Below are positions 53,476-61,899 of a stretch of 64,000 nucleotides of DNA, piece after piece. How positions within the stretch are numbered: position 1 is the stretch's first letter; every line of letters begins with the position of its first letter. Position numbers and translations under genes: made by a program. The DNA is from Modestobacter sp. Leaf380 (GTDB taxonomy: Bacteria; Actinomycetota; Actinomycetes; Mycobacteriales; Geodermatophilaceae), in contig NZ_LMQC01000019.1 in NCBI RefSeq assembly GCF_001424485.1, forward strand, positions 496,001 through 560,000, written 5' to 3'. Under the pieces are notes generated by a model. The model was not told the origin of the DNA, made no database searches, and saw only the letters and a list, made by a program, of their open reading frames with translations.

Positions 53476-54006
53476 TCAGCCGCGCCGGTGCAGCCCGACG
53501 ACGGCCCAGGCCGCCAGGGACGGCGCGTCGGTGAACCGGCCGTCGAGGACCCGGGCCACCAGCTCGGCCTCGGTGACGAAGGCGTGCACCATGTCGGCCT
53601 CGCTGGCCTCCCGGGCGGTCGGGCCCGGGGTCAGGTCGGTGGCCAGCCACACGTCGAACTGCTGGGTCATGATCCCCGGCGCCAGGTCCAGGTGGGCCAG
53701 GTGCTCCAGGCGCCCGGCCCGCAGCCCGGTCTCCTCGGCCAGCTCCGCGCGCGCCAGGTCCTCGGCGGTGCCCGAGGCGCCCGCCGGCCAGCCGCCCTGC
53801 GGGAACTCCCAGGTCCGCCGGTCCACCGGGTGGCGGTGCTGCTCGACCAGCCAGAAGCCGTCCCGCTCGGCCGGCACGACCATCGCGAAGTCCGGCCGCT
53901 CCACCACCCCGTAGACGCTCGTGGACCCGTCGGCCAGCTCGACGACGTCCTCCCGGACCGTCGTCCAGGGGTTCCGGTAGACCTCGCGACTGCTCGTGGT
54001 GCGCAC
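53476..54006 (-). CDS. NUDIX hydrolase (ADP-ribose pyrophosphatase-like)
   Basis: A 176-aa NUDIX protein. Conserved region WEFPQGGWPAGASGTAEDLARAELAEETG contains the core EExG metal-binding helix, although the usual Arg of the REL triad is Ala. It hydrolyses nucleoside-diphosphate derivatives, ADP-ribose being the common substrate. The GTG start precedes RTTSSREVYRNPW. Convergent with the GNAT gene. Confidence 0.85.
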   Translation of the reverse strand: MRTTSSREVYRNPWTTVREDVVELADGSTSVYGVVERPDFAMVVPAERDGFWLVEQHRHPVDRRTWEFPQGGWPAGASGTAEDLARAELAEETGLRAGRLEHLAHLDLAPGIMTQQFDVWLATDLTPGPTAREASEADMVHAFVTEAELVARVLDGRFTDAPSLAAWAVVGLHRRG

Positions 54007-54147
54007 CTGGCCATCCTCCCGGGGCGCACGGACGGTGTGCGCGCTGACCCGCTCGGGTGACGACGCGGCCACTGGCTGCGCAAACGTACGATCCTGATCC
54101 GTAAGGTCCTGGGTGAGGTCCAGGAACGGCCGACGACGGGGCGAGAC

Positions 54148-55887
54148 ATGCGCGGGCTGGCAGGGGACGGGTCCTTCGACGACCTGGCAGGGGTGCTGGA
54201 CGCTGTCCCGGCCGCGACCGTGGTGCTCGACGCCGGGCTGACGATCCTCGCGGTCAACCGGTCGTGGCGGGAGAACGGCGGCCGGATGCTCGCCCCGGGA
54301 CTGGTGCCCTCCCGCACCGGGGCCTCCTACCTGGGTGCGCTGGGCAGGCTGGTCTCCGCGGACGACCAGGCCGCGGTGCTCGCCGGGCTCCGCCGGGTGG
54401 TCGACCACGGCGAGGTCCCGCCGGCCCTGCGGATCTGCGTGCGCGGCTCCCGCCGCACGGTCTGGGTGCAGTGGCAGGCCGCCCCGCTGGACCACGGGAC
54501 CACCGGGCCGGCGGTCGTCGTGACCCACACCGACGTGACCGCGCTCGTGCACCGGGAACAGCAGCTGGCCTGGCAGGCCGACCACGACCCGCTGACCTCG
54601 CTGCCCGGCCGGGCCCGGATGCACAGCCTGGTCGCCGACGCCGTGCACGGCCGGGACCGCACGGCCCTGCTCTTCCTCGACGTCGACGGCTTCAAGACCG
54701 TGAACGACTCCCTGGGCCACCGGGTCGGGGACCAGCTGCTCACCCAGGTCGCGGCCCGGCTCGCCGCCCGCACCCGCCCCTCGGACACCATCGGCCGGCT
54801 CGGCGGGGACGAGTTCCTGGTGATCGCCCGCGACTGCGACGCCGAGGGCGCGCTGGCCGTCGCCGAACGACTGCGCGAGGCCTTCAGCGAGCCGTTCACC
54901 GCCGGCGGGGTCCGGCTGGTGCTCACCGCCAGCACCGGCATCGCGGTCAGTCCGGTGGCCACCGGGGTCCGCGACCCCGACGGCGTCATCGCCGACGCCG
55001 ACGCCGCCCTCTACGCGGCCAAGGCCGCCGGCCGGGACCGCGCCGTCGTGTTCACCAGCGCCCTGCGCGACGCCGCCCGCTGGCGCCTGGAGGTGTCCGG
55101 CCGGATGCAGGAGCTGACCACCTACGAGGAGCTGGAGGTGCACTACCAACCGGTCGTGCACCTGCCCTCCGACCGGGTCACCGGGGTGGAGGCCCTCGTC
55201 CGCTGGCGGCACCCCGAGCGCGGCCTGCTCTACCCCGACGCGTTCGTGCCGGTCGCCGAGGAGACCGGCGCCGTGGTGCCGATGACCCGCTGGCTGCTCG
55301 GTGAGGTGTGCCGGCAGGCCGCGGTCTGGGCCGCCGCCGGCACCCCGGTCGTCGTGGGCGTCAACATCAGCGCCCGGCACTTCTGCGGCGGCACCCTGGT
55401 CGAGGACGTCGTCACGGCGCTGGACGCGGCCGGCCTGCCCGCCGGTCAGCTGGTGCTGGAGCTGACCGAGACCGCCCTGGCCGACGACGCCAGCCGGGTC
55501 GCCGACCAGCTGCGGGAGATCGACGCCCTGGGGGTCGGCATCGCCGTCGACGACTTCGGCACCGGCTGGTCCACGCTGGCCCGGCTGCTCGCGCTGCCGC
55601 TGGACACCCTCAAGATCGACCGGTCGCTGCTGGCGGCGGTGGACGGGCCGGAGGCGGGGAAGGCGCAGGCGGTGCTCGCCGCCATCGTCGCCCTGGCCGA
55701 GACGCTGGACATCCGGGCCCTGGCCGAGGGCGTGGAGACCGCCGAGCAGCTGGCCCGGGTGCGGGCCGCGGGCTGCGTCTTCGCCCAGGGCTGGCTGTTC
55801 GGCCGGCCTGCCCCGGCCGCCGAGCTGGGCCCGCGGCTGGCCCGGCTGACCGGTCGACGACCGCACGGTGCGGCAGCCGCCGGGTGA
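54148..55887 (+). CDS. PAS-GGDEF-EAL cyclic di-GMP enzyme
   Basis: A 579-aa protein. An N-terminal PAS-like sensor (about residues 10-130) precedes a GGDEF domain with LGGDEF intact (near residue 218) and an EAL domain with EALVRWRHP (near residue 347), DDFGTGWS and AEGVETAEQ. Both active sites look intact, so it may make and degrade c-di-GMP. It fits with the PilZ receptor at 9.5 kb. No transmembrane helix seen. ATG start. Confidence 0.9.
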   Translation: MRGLAGDGSFDDLAGVLDAVPAATVVLDAGLTILAVNRSWRENGGRMLAPGLVPSRTGASYLGALGRLVSADDQAAVLAGLRRVVDHGEVPPALRICVRGSRRTVWVQWQAAPLDHGTTGPAVVVTHTDVTALVHREQQLAWQADHDPLTSLPGRARMHSLVADAVHGRDRTALLFLDVDGFKTVNDSLGHRVGDQLLTQVAARLAARTRPSDTIGRLGGDEFLVIARDCDAEGALAVAERLREAFSEPFTAGGVRLVLTASTGIAVSPVATGVRDPDGVIADADAALYAAKAAGRDRAVVFTSALRDAARWRLEVSGRMQELTTYEELEVHYQPVVHLPSDRVTGVEALVRWRHPERGLLYPDAFVPVAEETGAVVPMTRWLLGEVCRQAAVWAAAGTPVVVGVNISARHFCGGTLVEDVVTALDAAGLPAGQLVLELTETALADDASRVADQLREIDALGVGIAVDDFGTGWSTLARLLALPLDTLKIDRSLLAAVDGPEAGKAQAVLAAIVALAETLDIRALAEGVETAEQLARVRAAGCVFAQGWLFGRPAPAAELGPRLARLTGRRPHGAAAAG

Positions 55888-56044
55888 GCCGGCCGTCCGC
55901 CGGGCTGGGATCATCGCCGGCGTGGACAGCAGCCCGCCCCGTCGCCGCTCGCGGCGGGCGACGTCACCGGCCGGGCCCCCCAGCCGGGTGGTCCTCCCGG
56001 ACTCGGGACACGCGCCGGTCCCGCCCACCCGGCACACTGCGGGG

Positions 56045-56758
56045 GTGACGGTGACCGCTGACCCCGACGTGCAGCCCGACGCAGACCCCGTCGTCCTCGA
56101 CGCGACAGCCCCCGGCGCGGCCGGTCGCCCGGCCCTGGACCTGCTGGTCTGGGACGCCCCGAACATCGACATGACGCTGGCCACCGTGATCGGTGCCCGG
56201 CCGACCGCCGCCTCCCGCCCGCGCTTCGACGCGATCGCCGCCTGGTTCGTCGGCGGTGCCGGGGAGGCCGGTGCCGGCGGCGCCGACGACGTCGAGGCCT
56301 GTGTCTTCGCCAACGTCCCCCCGCAGCACGTCACCACCCTGCGCGGCTGGGTCGAGGCCCTGCGCAGCTTCGGCTACTCGGTCTTCGCCCGACCCAAGAG
56401 CCGCCCGGACGACGACATCGACCAGTCGATGCTCGACCACATCGAGGTCCGCGCCCACAGCCACCAGCTGCGCCGCCTCGTCGTGTTCTCCGGTGACGGC
56501 CGCAACTTCCGCGAGCCGCTGGAGGAGCTGGCCCGGGCCGGCACCGAGGTCGTCGTCGTCGCCTTCTCCGAGGTCGCCGGCTACGCCAGCACCTCGGACC
56601 TGCTGCACTTCGTGGACATCGAGGACGTGCCCGGCGCGTTCGCCGCCCCGCTGGACCGGGTCCGGCTGGACTCGCTGCCCGTGGACGGTGCCTGGCTGCG
56701 CCCGACCAAGAGCCTGCGGGACGCGGCCGCCACGTTCGCCAGCAAGCGCACCGCGTGA
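56045..56758 (+). CDS. NYN-domain putative nuclease
   Basis: A 237-aa PIN-like (NYN) domain protein. LLVWDAPNIDMTLATV supplies the first metal-binding Asp/Asn, DDDIDQSMLDHI the middle acidic residues and FSGDGRNFREPL the last. The NYN fold cleaves RNA; the first 30 residues are low-complexity acidic. GTG start (another GTG two codons later). Its stop overlaps the phospholipase D gene (GTGA). Confidence 0.82.
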   Translation: MTVTADPDVQPDADPVVLDATAPGAAGRPALDLLVWDAPNIDMTLATVIGARPTAASRPRFDAIAAWFVGGAGEAGAGGADDVEACVFANVPPQHVTTLRGWVEALRSFGYSVFARPKSRPDDDIDQSMLDHIEVRAHSHQLRRLVVFSGDGRNFREPLEELARAGTEVVVVAFSEVAGYASTSDLLHFVDIEDVPGAFAAPLDRVRLDSLPVDGAWLRPTKSLRDAAATFASKRTA

Positions 56759-58365
56759 GCGACCAGGAGGCCGTGGACGCCGACAACACCGGCGACGACA
56801 CCGGCGACGGCACCGCCGACGGCACCGGCACCCGCACCGACCCGGACACCGACGGCTTCTCCGCCGTCGTCCCCAGCCCGCGGGAGCCGGTGGACCCCGA
56901 CCCGGTCCGCGGCAGCGTGCTGGTGCCGGGGGAGACGGTCTGGCGGATCGAGCGCGCCGACCAGCACGCCGTCTTCGTCGACGCCGCGGACTACTTCGCC
57001 ACCCTCAAGCAGGTCGTGATGCGGGCCCGCCGGCAGGTGCTGTTCATCGGCTGGGACTTCGACCCGCGCATCCGGCTGGACCCCCGCACCCCCGGCAAGG
57101 GCCGCGACGACCGCGTCGGCCGGGTGCTGGAGGCCGCCGTCCAGCGCAACCCGGATCTGTTCGTCGGCGTCCTGCAGTGGGACCTGGGCATGCTCGAGGC
57201 GTTGGGCCGCGGCCTGGTGCCGATCGTGCTGCTCAACCGACGGACGTCGGACCGGTTCCAGATGAAGGTCGACGCGCACCACCCCCTCGGCGGCGCGCAC
57301 CACCAGAAGATCGTCGTCGTCGACGACAGCCTGGCCTTCGCCGGCGGCATCGACGTCACCGCCGACCGGTGGGACGACTCCGAGCACCTGGACCGCAACC
57401 GGTACCGGCACCGCCCGCGGTCCCGTCGCGCCACCCAGCCCTGGCACGACGTCACCAGCCTGGTGTCCGGCCCGGCCGCCAAGGCACTGGGCGACCTGGC
57501 CCGGCGCCGCTGGGCCGCCGGCACCGGCGAGCAGCTGGACCCGGTCGACGACGTCACCCACGAGTGGCCCGAGCAGGTGCCGGTGCTGCTGCACGACGTG
57601 GACGTCGCGATCTCCCGCACCCGGCCGGAGTTCCGGCAGTGGGAGCTGGTGCACGAGATCGAGGACCTGTGGCTGGCGATGATCGCCAGCGCACAGACCT
57701 GCGTCTACATCGAGAGCCAGTACTTCGCCAACCGCCGGGTCGCCGAGGCGATCGCCGTGCGGCTGGGCGAGGAGGACGGGCCGGAGTTCGTCGTCGTCAA
57801 CCCCGAGACGGCCGACGGCTGGCTCGAGGAGAAGGCCATGGGCACCGCCCGGGCCAAGCTGCTGGCGAAGGTCCGCGAGTCCGACGTGCACGGCCGGTTC
57901 CGGCTCTACGTGCCGGTCACCGCCTCCCGCACGCCGATCTACGTGCACGCCAAGGTCTGCGTCGTCGACGACCGGCTGCTGCGGATCGGGTCCTCCAACC
58001 TGAACAACCGCTCGATGGGCATGGACACCGAGTGCGACCTGACGATCGAGGCGACCGCGGACGACCCGCGCCGCGAGGAGATCGCCGGATCGGTGCTGGG
58101 CATGCGCGACCGGCTCCTCGCCGAGCACCTCGGGGTCGGTCCGGACGACGTCGCCGCCGCGATCGCGGCACACGACGGGTCGCTGGTGGCCGCCGTCGAG
58201 TCGCTGGTGCGCCCGGAGGGCCGGTCGCTGCAGCCCTTCGAGATCCCCGAGCAGGGGATCATCGACACGGTGCTGGCCGACACCGAGCTGCTGGACCCCG
58301 AGCACACGCCCAACCGCACCCAGCGGGTCGTCGCCCGGTTCCAGCGCCGCGGGCACCACGGCTGA
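56755..58365 (+). CDS. Phospholipase D family protein
   Basis: A 536-aa cardiolipin-synthase/PLD-like protein. Both HKD motifs are intact: HHQKIVVVDD (near residue 181) and VHAKVCVVDD followed by IGSSNLNNRS (near 396). The acidic N-terminal 50 residues (DGTADGTGTRTDPDTDG) are low-complexity. No signal peptide is evident. It may act on phospholipids or nucleic acids; pairing with a NYN nuclease makes the latter worth testing. Confidence 0.88.
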   Translation: MSDQEAVDADNTGDDTGDGTADGTGTRTDPDTDGFSAVVPSPREPVDPDPVRGSVLVPGETVWRIERADQHAVFVDAADYFATLKQVVMRARRQVLFIGWDFDPRIRLDPRTPGKGRDDRVGRVLEAAVQRNPDLFVGVLQWDLGMLEALGRGLVPIVLLNRRTSDRFQMKVDAHHPLGGAHHQKIVVVDDSLAFAGGIDVTADRWDDSEHLDRNRYRHRPRSRRATQPWHDVTSLVSGPAAKALGDLARRRWAAGTGEQLDPVDDVTHEWPEQVPVLLHDVDVAISRTRPEFRQWELVHEIEDLWLAMIASAQTCVYIESQYFANRRVAEAIAVRLGEEDGPEFVVVNPETADGWLEEKAMGTARAKLLAKVRESDVHGRFRLYVPVTASRTPIYVHAKVCVVDDRLLRIGSSNLNNRSMGMDTECDLTIEATADDPRREEIAGSVLGMRDRLLAEHLGVGPDDVAAAIAAHDGSLVAAVESLVRPEGRSLQPFEIPEQGIIDTVLADTELLDPEHTPNRTQRVVARFQRRGHHG

Positions 58366-58390
58366 CGCACAGCTGACCGACCCCGCGGGT

Positions 58391-58404
58391 TAGGGTCCCC
58401 TCAC
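58391..58404 (+). promoter_or_regulatory. Leaderless-type -10 before the ABC exporter operon
   Basis: TAGGGT (58391-58396) lies 8 nt before the ATG of the exporter. The -35 is poor. Similar TANNNT hexamers precede cinA and the AidB-like gene at 7 nt. Confidence 0.45.
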
Positions 58405-60051
58405 ATGGACGGGGACCCGCGCACCGCCGGTGCGCTGCTGCGACGTGCTCTGCGGCGGCACCCCCGCCGGCTGGGCTGGTCGACTCTGCTGCTGTCGTTG
58501 CACCAGGCCTGCGAGGCGCTGGTGCCGGTGGCCATCGGGGTCACGATCGACCGCGCGGTGTCGACCGGGTCGGTGCCGGCGCTACTGGCCTCCCTCGGCG
58601 GCACGGCGCTGCTGTTCCTGGTGCTGTCCCAGGCCTACCGCTACGGCGCGCGGCACGTGGTGACCGGCTGGTTCACCGAGACCCACCAGCTGCGGGTCGA
58701 GGTCGCCGCCCGGGTGCTGGACCCGCACGGGATCACCGACGCCCCGCCGACCGGCGAGCTGCTGTCCATCGCCACCTCGGACGCGGAGAAGGCCGGCCGG
58801 GTCATCGAGGCCGCCTCCATCGTCGTCGCCGGCACCACCGCGCTGGTCGTCTCGGCGGTCAGCCTGCTCACCATCAGCGTCCCGCTGGGCATCGGCGTGC
58901 TGGTCGGGACGCCGCTGCTGGTGGGCGCGCTCCAGCTGCTCTCGCCCTGGCTGACCCGGCGCACCGCCACCCAGCAGCGTGACGTCGCCCGCACCGCGGG
59001 CCTGGCCACCGACCTGGTCCGCGGCGTCCGGGTGCTGCGCGGCATCGGCGCCGAGGACGCCGCCACCGAGCGGTACCGGCGCACCAGCGGCGTCGCGCTG
59101 GCCTCCACGCTCCGCTCGGCCGGGGCCATCGGCACCTACCGCGGCGCCACCGTGCTCGGCAGTGGGCTGTTCCTGGCCGCCGTGGCCGGGGTCGCTGGGG
59201 CGCTCGCGCTGGACGGGCGGATGTCGGTCGGCGAGCTGGTCACCGTCGTCGGGCTGGCCCAGTTCCTGGCCGAGCCGGTCGGGCTGCTCGGCTTCGCCGG
59301 GCAGAAGGTCGCCGAGGCCCGCGCCTCCGCCGCCCGGGTCGTCGGCGTGCTCACCGCCCCGCCGCTGCACCCGCCGGGTGCGCAGCCCGGGTCCGGCCCC
59401 GGCGCGCTCGCGCTCCCGGGCCTGGGGTTCCATGTGGAACCGGGCAGCACCGTCGGTGTCGTCGCCCCCGAGCCGGCGGATGCGGAGGCGCTGGTCGCCC
59501 TGCTGGCCGGCCGCCGCCCTGCCGCGCCCGGTGAGCTGCTGCTCGACGGGCAGGACGTCGCCGGGCTGGACCCGGCCGCCGTCCGGGCGCGGGTGCTGGT
59601 CGAGCCGCACGCGGTCGTGCTCTTCGAGGGCACCTTGCGCTCCGCCGTCGACCCGGCCGGTGCCGCCGACGACGACGCGCTGACCGCCGCGCTCACCGCC
59701 GCCGGCGCGGCCGACCTCGCCGACCTGGAGCTGCCGGTCGCCGACCGTGGCCGCTCGCTGTCCGGCGGGCAGCGCCAGCGGGTCGGCCTGGCCCGCGCCC
59801 TGCTGGCCCGCCCCGACGTGCTGGTCCTGCACGACCCGACCACCGCCGTGGACGCGGTCACCGAGGAGGAGATCGCCGCCGGGCTGACCGGCCTGCGGCA
59901 CGGTCGGACGACGGTGCTGGTCTCCAGCAGTCCCTCGCTGCTGGGTCGCTGCGACCGGGTGGTCGTCCTCCGCGAGGGCGCCGTGGACGCCGCCGGCACC
60001 CACGCCGAGCTCACCGCCCACCCCGCCTACGCCGCGGCGGTGCTCCGGTGA
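58405..60051 (+). CDS. ABC exporter half-transporter with degenerate Walker A
   Basis: A 548-aa protein with an N-terminal six-helix exporter domain (about residues 20-310) and a C-terminal nucleotide-binding domain. The P-loop position reads VGVVAPEPADAE without GxxGxGK(S/T), so ATP cannot bind canonically. In contrast the signature LSGGQRQRVGLAR is intact, and the Walker B is LVLHDPTTAVD. Its stop overlaps the next gene by 4 nt, so the two form a heterodimer. Substrate unknown. Confidence 0.9.
   Translation: MDGDPRTAGALLRRALRRHPRRLGWSTLLLSLHQACEALVPVAIGVTIDRAVSTGSVPALLASLGGTALLFLVLSQAYRYGARHVVTGWFTETHQLRVEVAARVLDPHGITDAPPTGELLSIATSDAEKAGRVIEAASIVVAGTTALVVSAVSLLTISVPLGIGVLVGTPLLVGALQLLSPWLTRRTATQQRDVARTAGLATDLVRGVRVLRGIGAEDAATERYRRTSGVALASTLRSAGAIGTYRGATVLGSGLFLAAVAGVAGALALDGRMSVGELVTVVGLAQFLAEPVGLLGFAGQKVAEARASAARVVGVLTAPPLHPPGAQPGSGPGALALPGLGFHVEPGSTVGVVAPEPADAEALVALLAGRRPAAPGELLLDGQDVAGLDPAAVRARVLVEPHAVVLFEGTLRSAVDPAGAADDDALTAALTAAGAADLADLELPVADRGRSLSGGQRQRVGLARALLARPDVLVLHDPTTAVDAVTEEEIAAGLTGLRHGRTTVLVSSSPSLLGRCDRVVVLREGAVDAAGTHAELTAHPAYAAAVLR
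59427..59440. promoter_or_regulatory. parS-like palindrome with one mismatch, inside a gene
   Basis: GTTCCATGTGGAAC differs by one base from the two perfect copies and lies within the NBD coding region of the ABC exporter (encoding FHVEP). A weaker ParB site or chance. Confidence 0.5.
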
Positions 60052-61787
60052 GCGCGGTCGAGGTCGACCCGGTGCTGCTGCCGATCGCCACCGGCCGGCG
60101 CGCGGGCCGGGTCGTCTGGGAGCACCTGCGGGCCCGTCCCGTCGTCACCGCGCTCACCGCGCTGTCCGCCGTCGCCGCCTCGGCCGCCGGGCTGATCGCC
60201 CCAGCCGTGCTGGGTGCCCTGGTCGACGCGGTCACCGCGGCCCAGGGGCGCTCGGTCTGGCCGTTCGTCTGGGCGCTGCTGGGGTCCGCGCTGCTGGTCG
60301 CCGTCCTCACCGGACTGTCCGCGGTGCTCATCGGCCGGCTGGGGGAGACCGTGCTGGCCCGGCTGCGCGAGTCCGTCGTGGACCGCGCGCTGCACCTGTC
60401 CTCGGCCCGGCTGGACGCCGTCCGCGGCGGGGACCTCCTCTCCCGCGTCGGGGACGACGTCGCCAAGGTCGCCGACGCGGTCACCGGCGCGCTGCCCCAG
60501 GTGGCCGGCGCCGGGCTCACCGTTCTGCTGACGGTGGTCGGGCTGGGCGCCCTGGACTGGCGGCTGGCGCTGGCCGGGCTGGTCGCCATCCCGCTCTACG
60601 TGCTCGCGTTGCGCTGGTACCTGCCGCGCTCGGCCCCGCGGTACGCCGCCGAGCGGGTGGCGATGGGCGAGCGCTCGCAGGCCCTGGTCAGCTCGGTGCA
60701 AGGCGTGGAGACGGTGCACGCCTACGCCGACGAGCAGCGCCACCGCGACGTCGTCACCGACCGCTCGGCACGGTCGCTGGGCCTCACGCTCGGGGTGTTC
60801 CGGCTGTTCACCGACTTCGGCTGGCGGATGAACCGGGCCGAGTACGTCGGCCTGGCCGCCGTCCTCGGGGTTGGGTTCTGGCTGGTCCGGGACGACGCCG
60901 TCACCGTCGGTGCGGTGACCACGGCGGCGCTGCTGTTCCACCGGCTCTTCGGCCCACTGGGGCTGCTGCTGTTCACCTTCGACGACGTGCAGTCCGCCGG
61001 CGCCTCGCTGGTGCGGATGGTCGGGGTGGCGGACCTGCCGGCCGGCCCGGAGCGGGAGGTCCCGCGGACGCCGGACCGCCCGGCGGTCCAGCTGCGCGGG
61101 GTCTGGCACTCCTACGGCGGCCCCACCGTCCTCACCGACGTCGACCTGACGCTGGCGCCGGGCGAGCGGGTCGCCCTGGTCGGTGCCTCCGGTGCCGGCA
61201 AGACCACCCTGGCCGGGGTGCTGGCCGGCGGCCTGGAACCCACCGCGGGCACCGTGCTGCTGGACGGCCGGGCCGTCGAGGACCTGCGCGACCACGTCGG
61301 GCTGGTCAGCCAGGAGGTGCACGTGTTCGCCGGTCCGCTGGTCGACGACGTGCGGCTGGCCCGGCCCGACGCCACCGACGCCGAGGTCGCCGCGGCGCTG
61401 GCGGTCGTCGGGGCCGGCTGGGTGACCGCGCTGCCCGAGGGCCTGCACACCCTGGTCGGGGAGGGCGGCCGCGAGCTGACCGCCCCGCAGGCCCAGCAGC
61501 TCGCCCTGGCCCGCCTCGTGCTCGCCGACCCGCCGGTGGCCGTGCTCGACGAGGCCACCGCCGAGGCGGGCAGCGCCGGCGCCCGGGACCTGGAGGACGC
61601 CGCGCTGGCCGCCACCGCCGGCCGCACCACGCTGGTCGTCGCGCACCGGCTCACCCAGGCCGCCCGTGCCGACCGGGTGGTGGTGCTGGCCGCCGGCCGG
61701 GTCGTGGAGCAGGGCACCCACGCCGAGCTGGTCGCCGCCGGCGGCCGCTACGCCCGGCTCTGGTCGGCCTGGAGCGCCCGGGGCTGA
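60048..61787 (+). CDS. ABC exporter half-transporter with degenerate signature motif
   Basis: A 579-aa partner of the preceding protein. Six-helix domain, then a nucleotide-binding domain with intact Walker A GASGAGKTT (near residue 382) and Walker B AVLDEATAE with the catalytic Glu. The signature motif, however, is LTAPQAQQLALAR instead of LSGGQ. Combined with its partner, one ATP site has all motifs and the other none. GTG start overlapping the upstream stop. Confidence 0.9.
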   Translation: MSAVEVDPVLLPIATGRRAGRVVWEHLRARPVVTALTALSAVAASAAGLIAPAVLGALVDAVTAAQGRSVWPFVWALLGSALLVAVLTGLSAVLIGRLGETVLARLRESVVDRALHLSSARLDAVRGGDLLSRVGDDVAKVADAVTGALPQVAGAGLTVLLTVVGLGALDWRLALAGLVAIPLYVLALRWYLPRSAPRYAAERVAMGERSQALVSSVQGVETVHAYADEQRHRDVVTDRSARSLGLTLGVFRLFTDFGWRMNRAEYVGLAAVLGVGFWLVRDDAVTVGAVTTAALLFHRLFGPLGLLLFTFDDVQSAGASLVRMVGVADLPAGPEREVPRTPDRPAVQLRGVWHSYGGPTVLTDVDLTLAPGERVALVGASGAGKTTLAGVLAGGLEPTAGTVLLDGRAVEDLRDHVGLVSQEVHVFAGPLVDDVRLARPDATDAEVAAALAVVGAGWVTALPEGLHTLVGEGGRELTAPQAQQLALARLVLADPPVAVLDEATAEAGSAGARDLEDAALAATAGRTTLVVAHRLTQAARADRVVVLAAGRVVEQGTHAELVAAGGRYARLWSAWSARG

Positions 61788-61813
61788 GCGACCCGCACGC
61801 GACGCTGCACGCG

Positions 61814-61855
61814 ACGACGGCCGTGGTCCCCGGGTGCGGGGGCCACGGCCGTCGT
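61814..61855. terminator. Bidirectional terminator after ABC exporter
   Basis: A 13-bp perfect stem (61814-61826 with 61843-61855), extended by five further pairs around a 6-nt loop, separates the convergent exporter operon and the surface protein gene. Confidence 0.8.
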
Positions 61856-61863
61856 GTGTGTGC

Positions 61864-61890
61864 GGGTGCGGTGCGGTGCGGTGCGGTGCG
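61864..61890. repeat. GGTGC tandem repeat
   Basis: Five GGTGC units just before the stop of the surface-protein gene. A short microsatellite-like run with no assigned role. Confidence 0.6.
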
Positions 61891-61899
61891 AGCGCAGCG

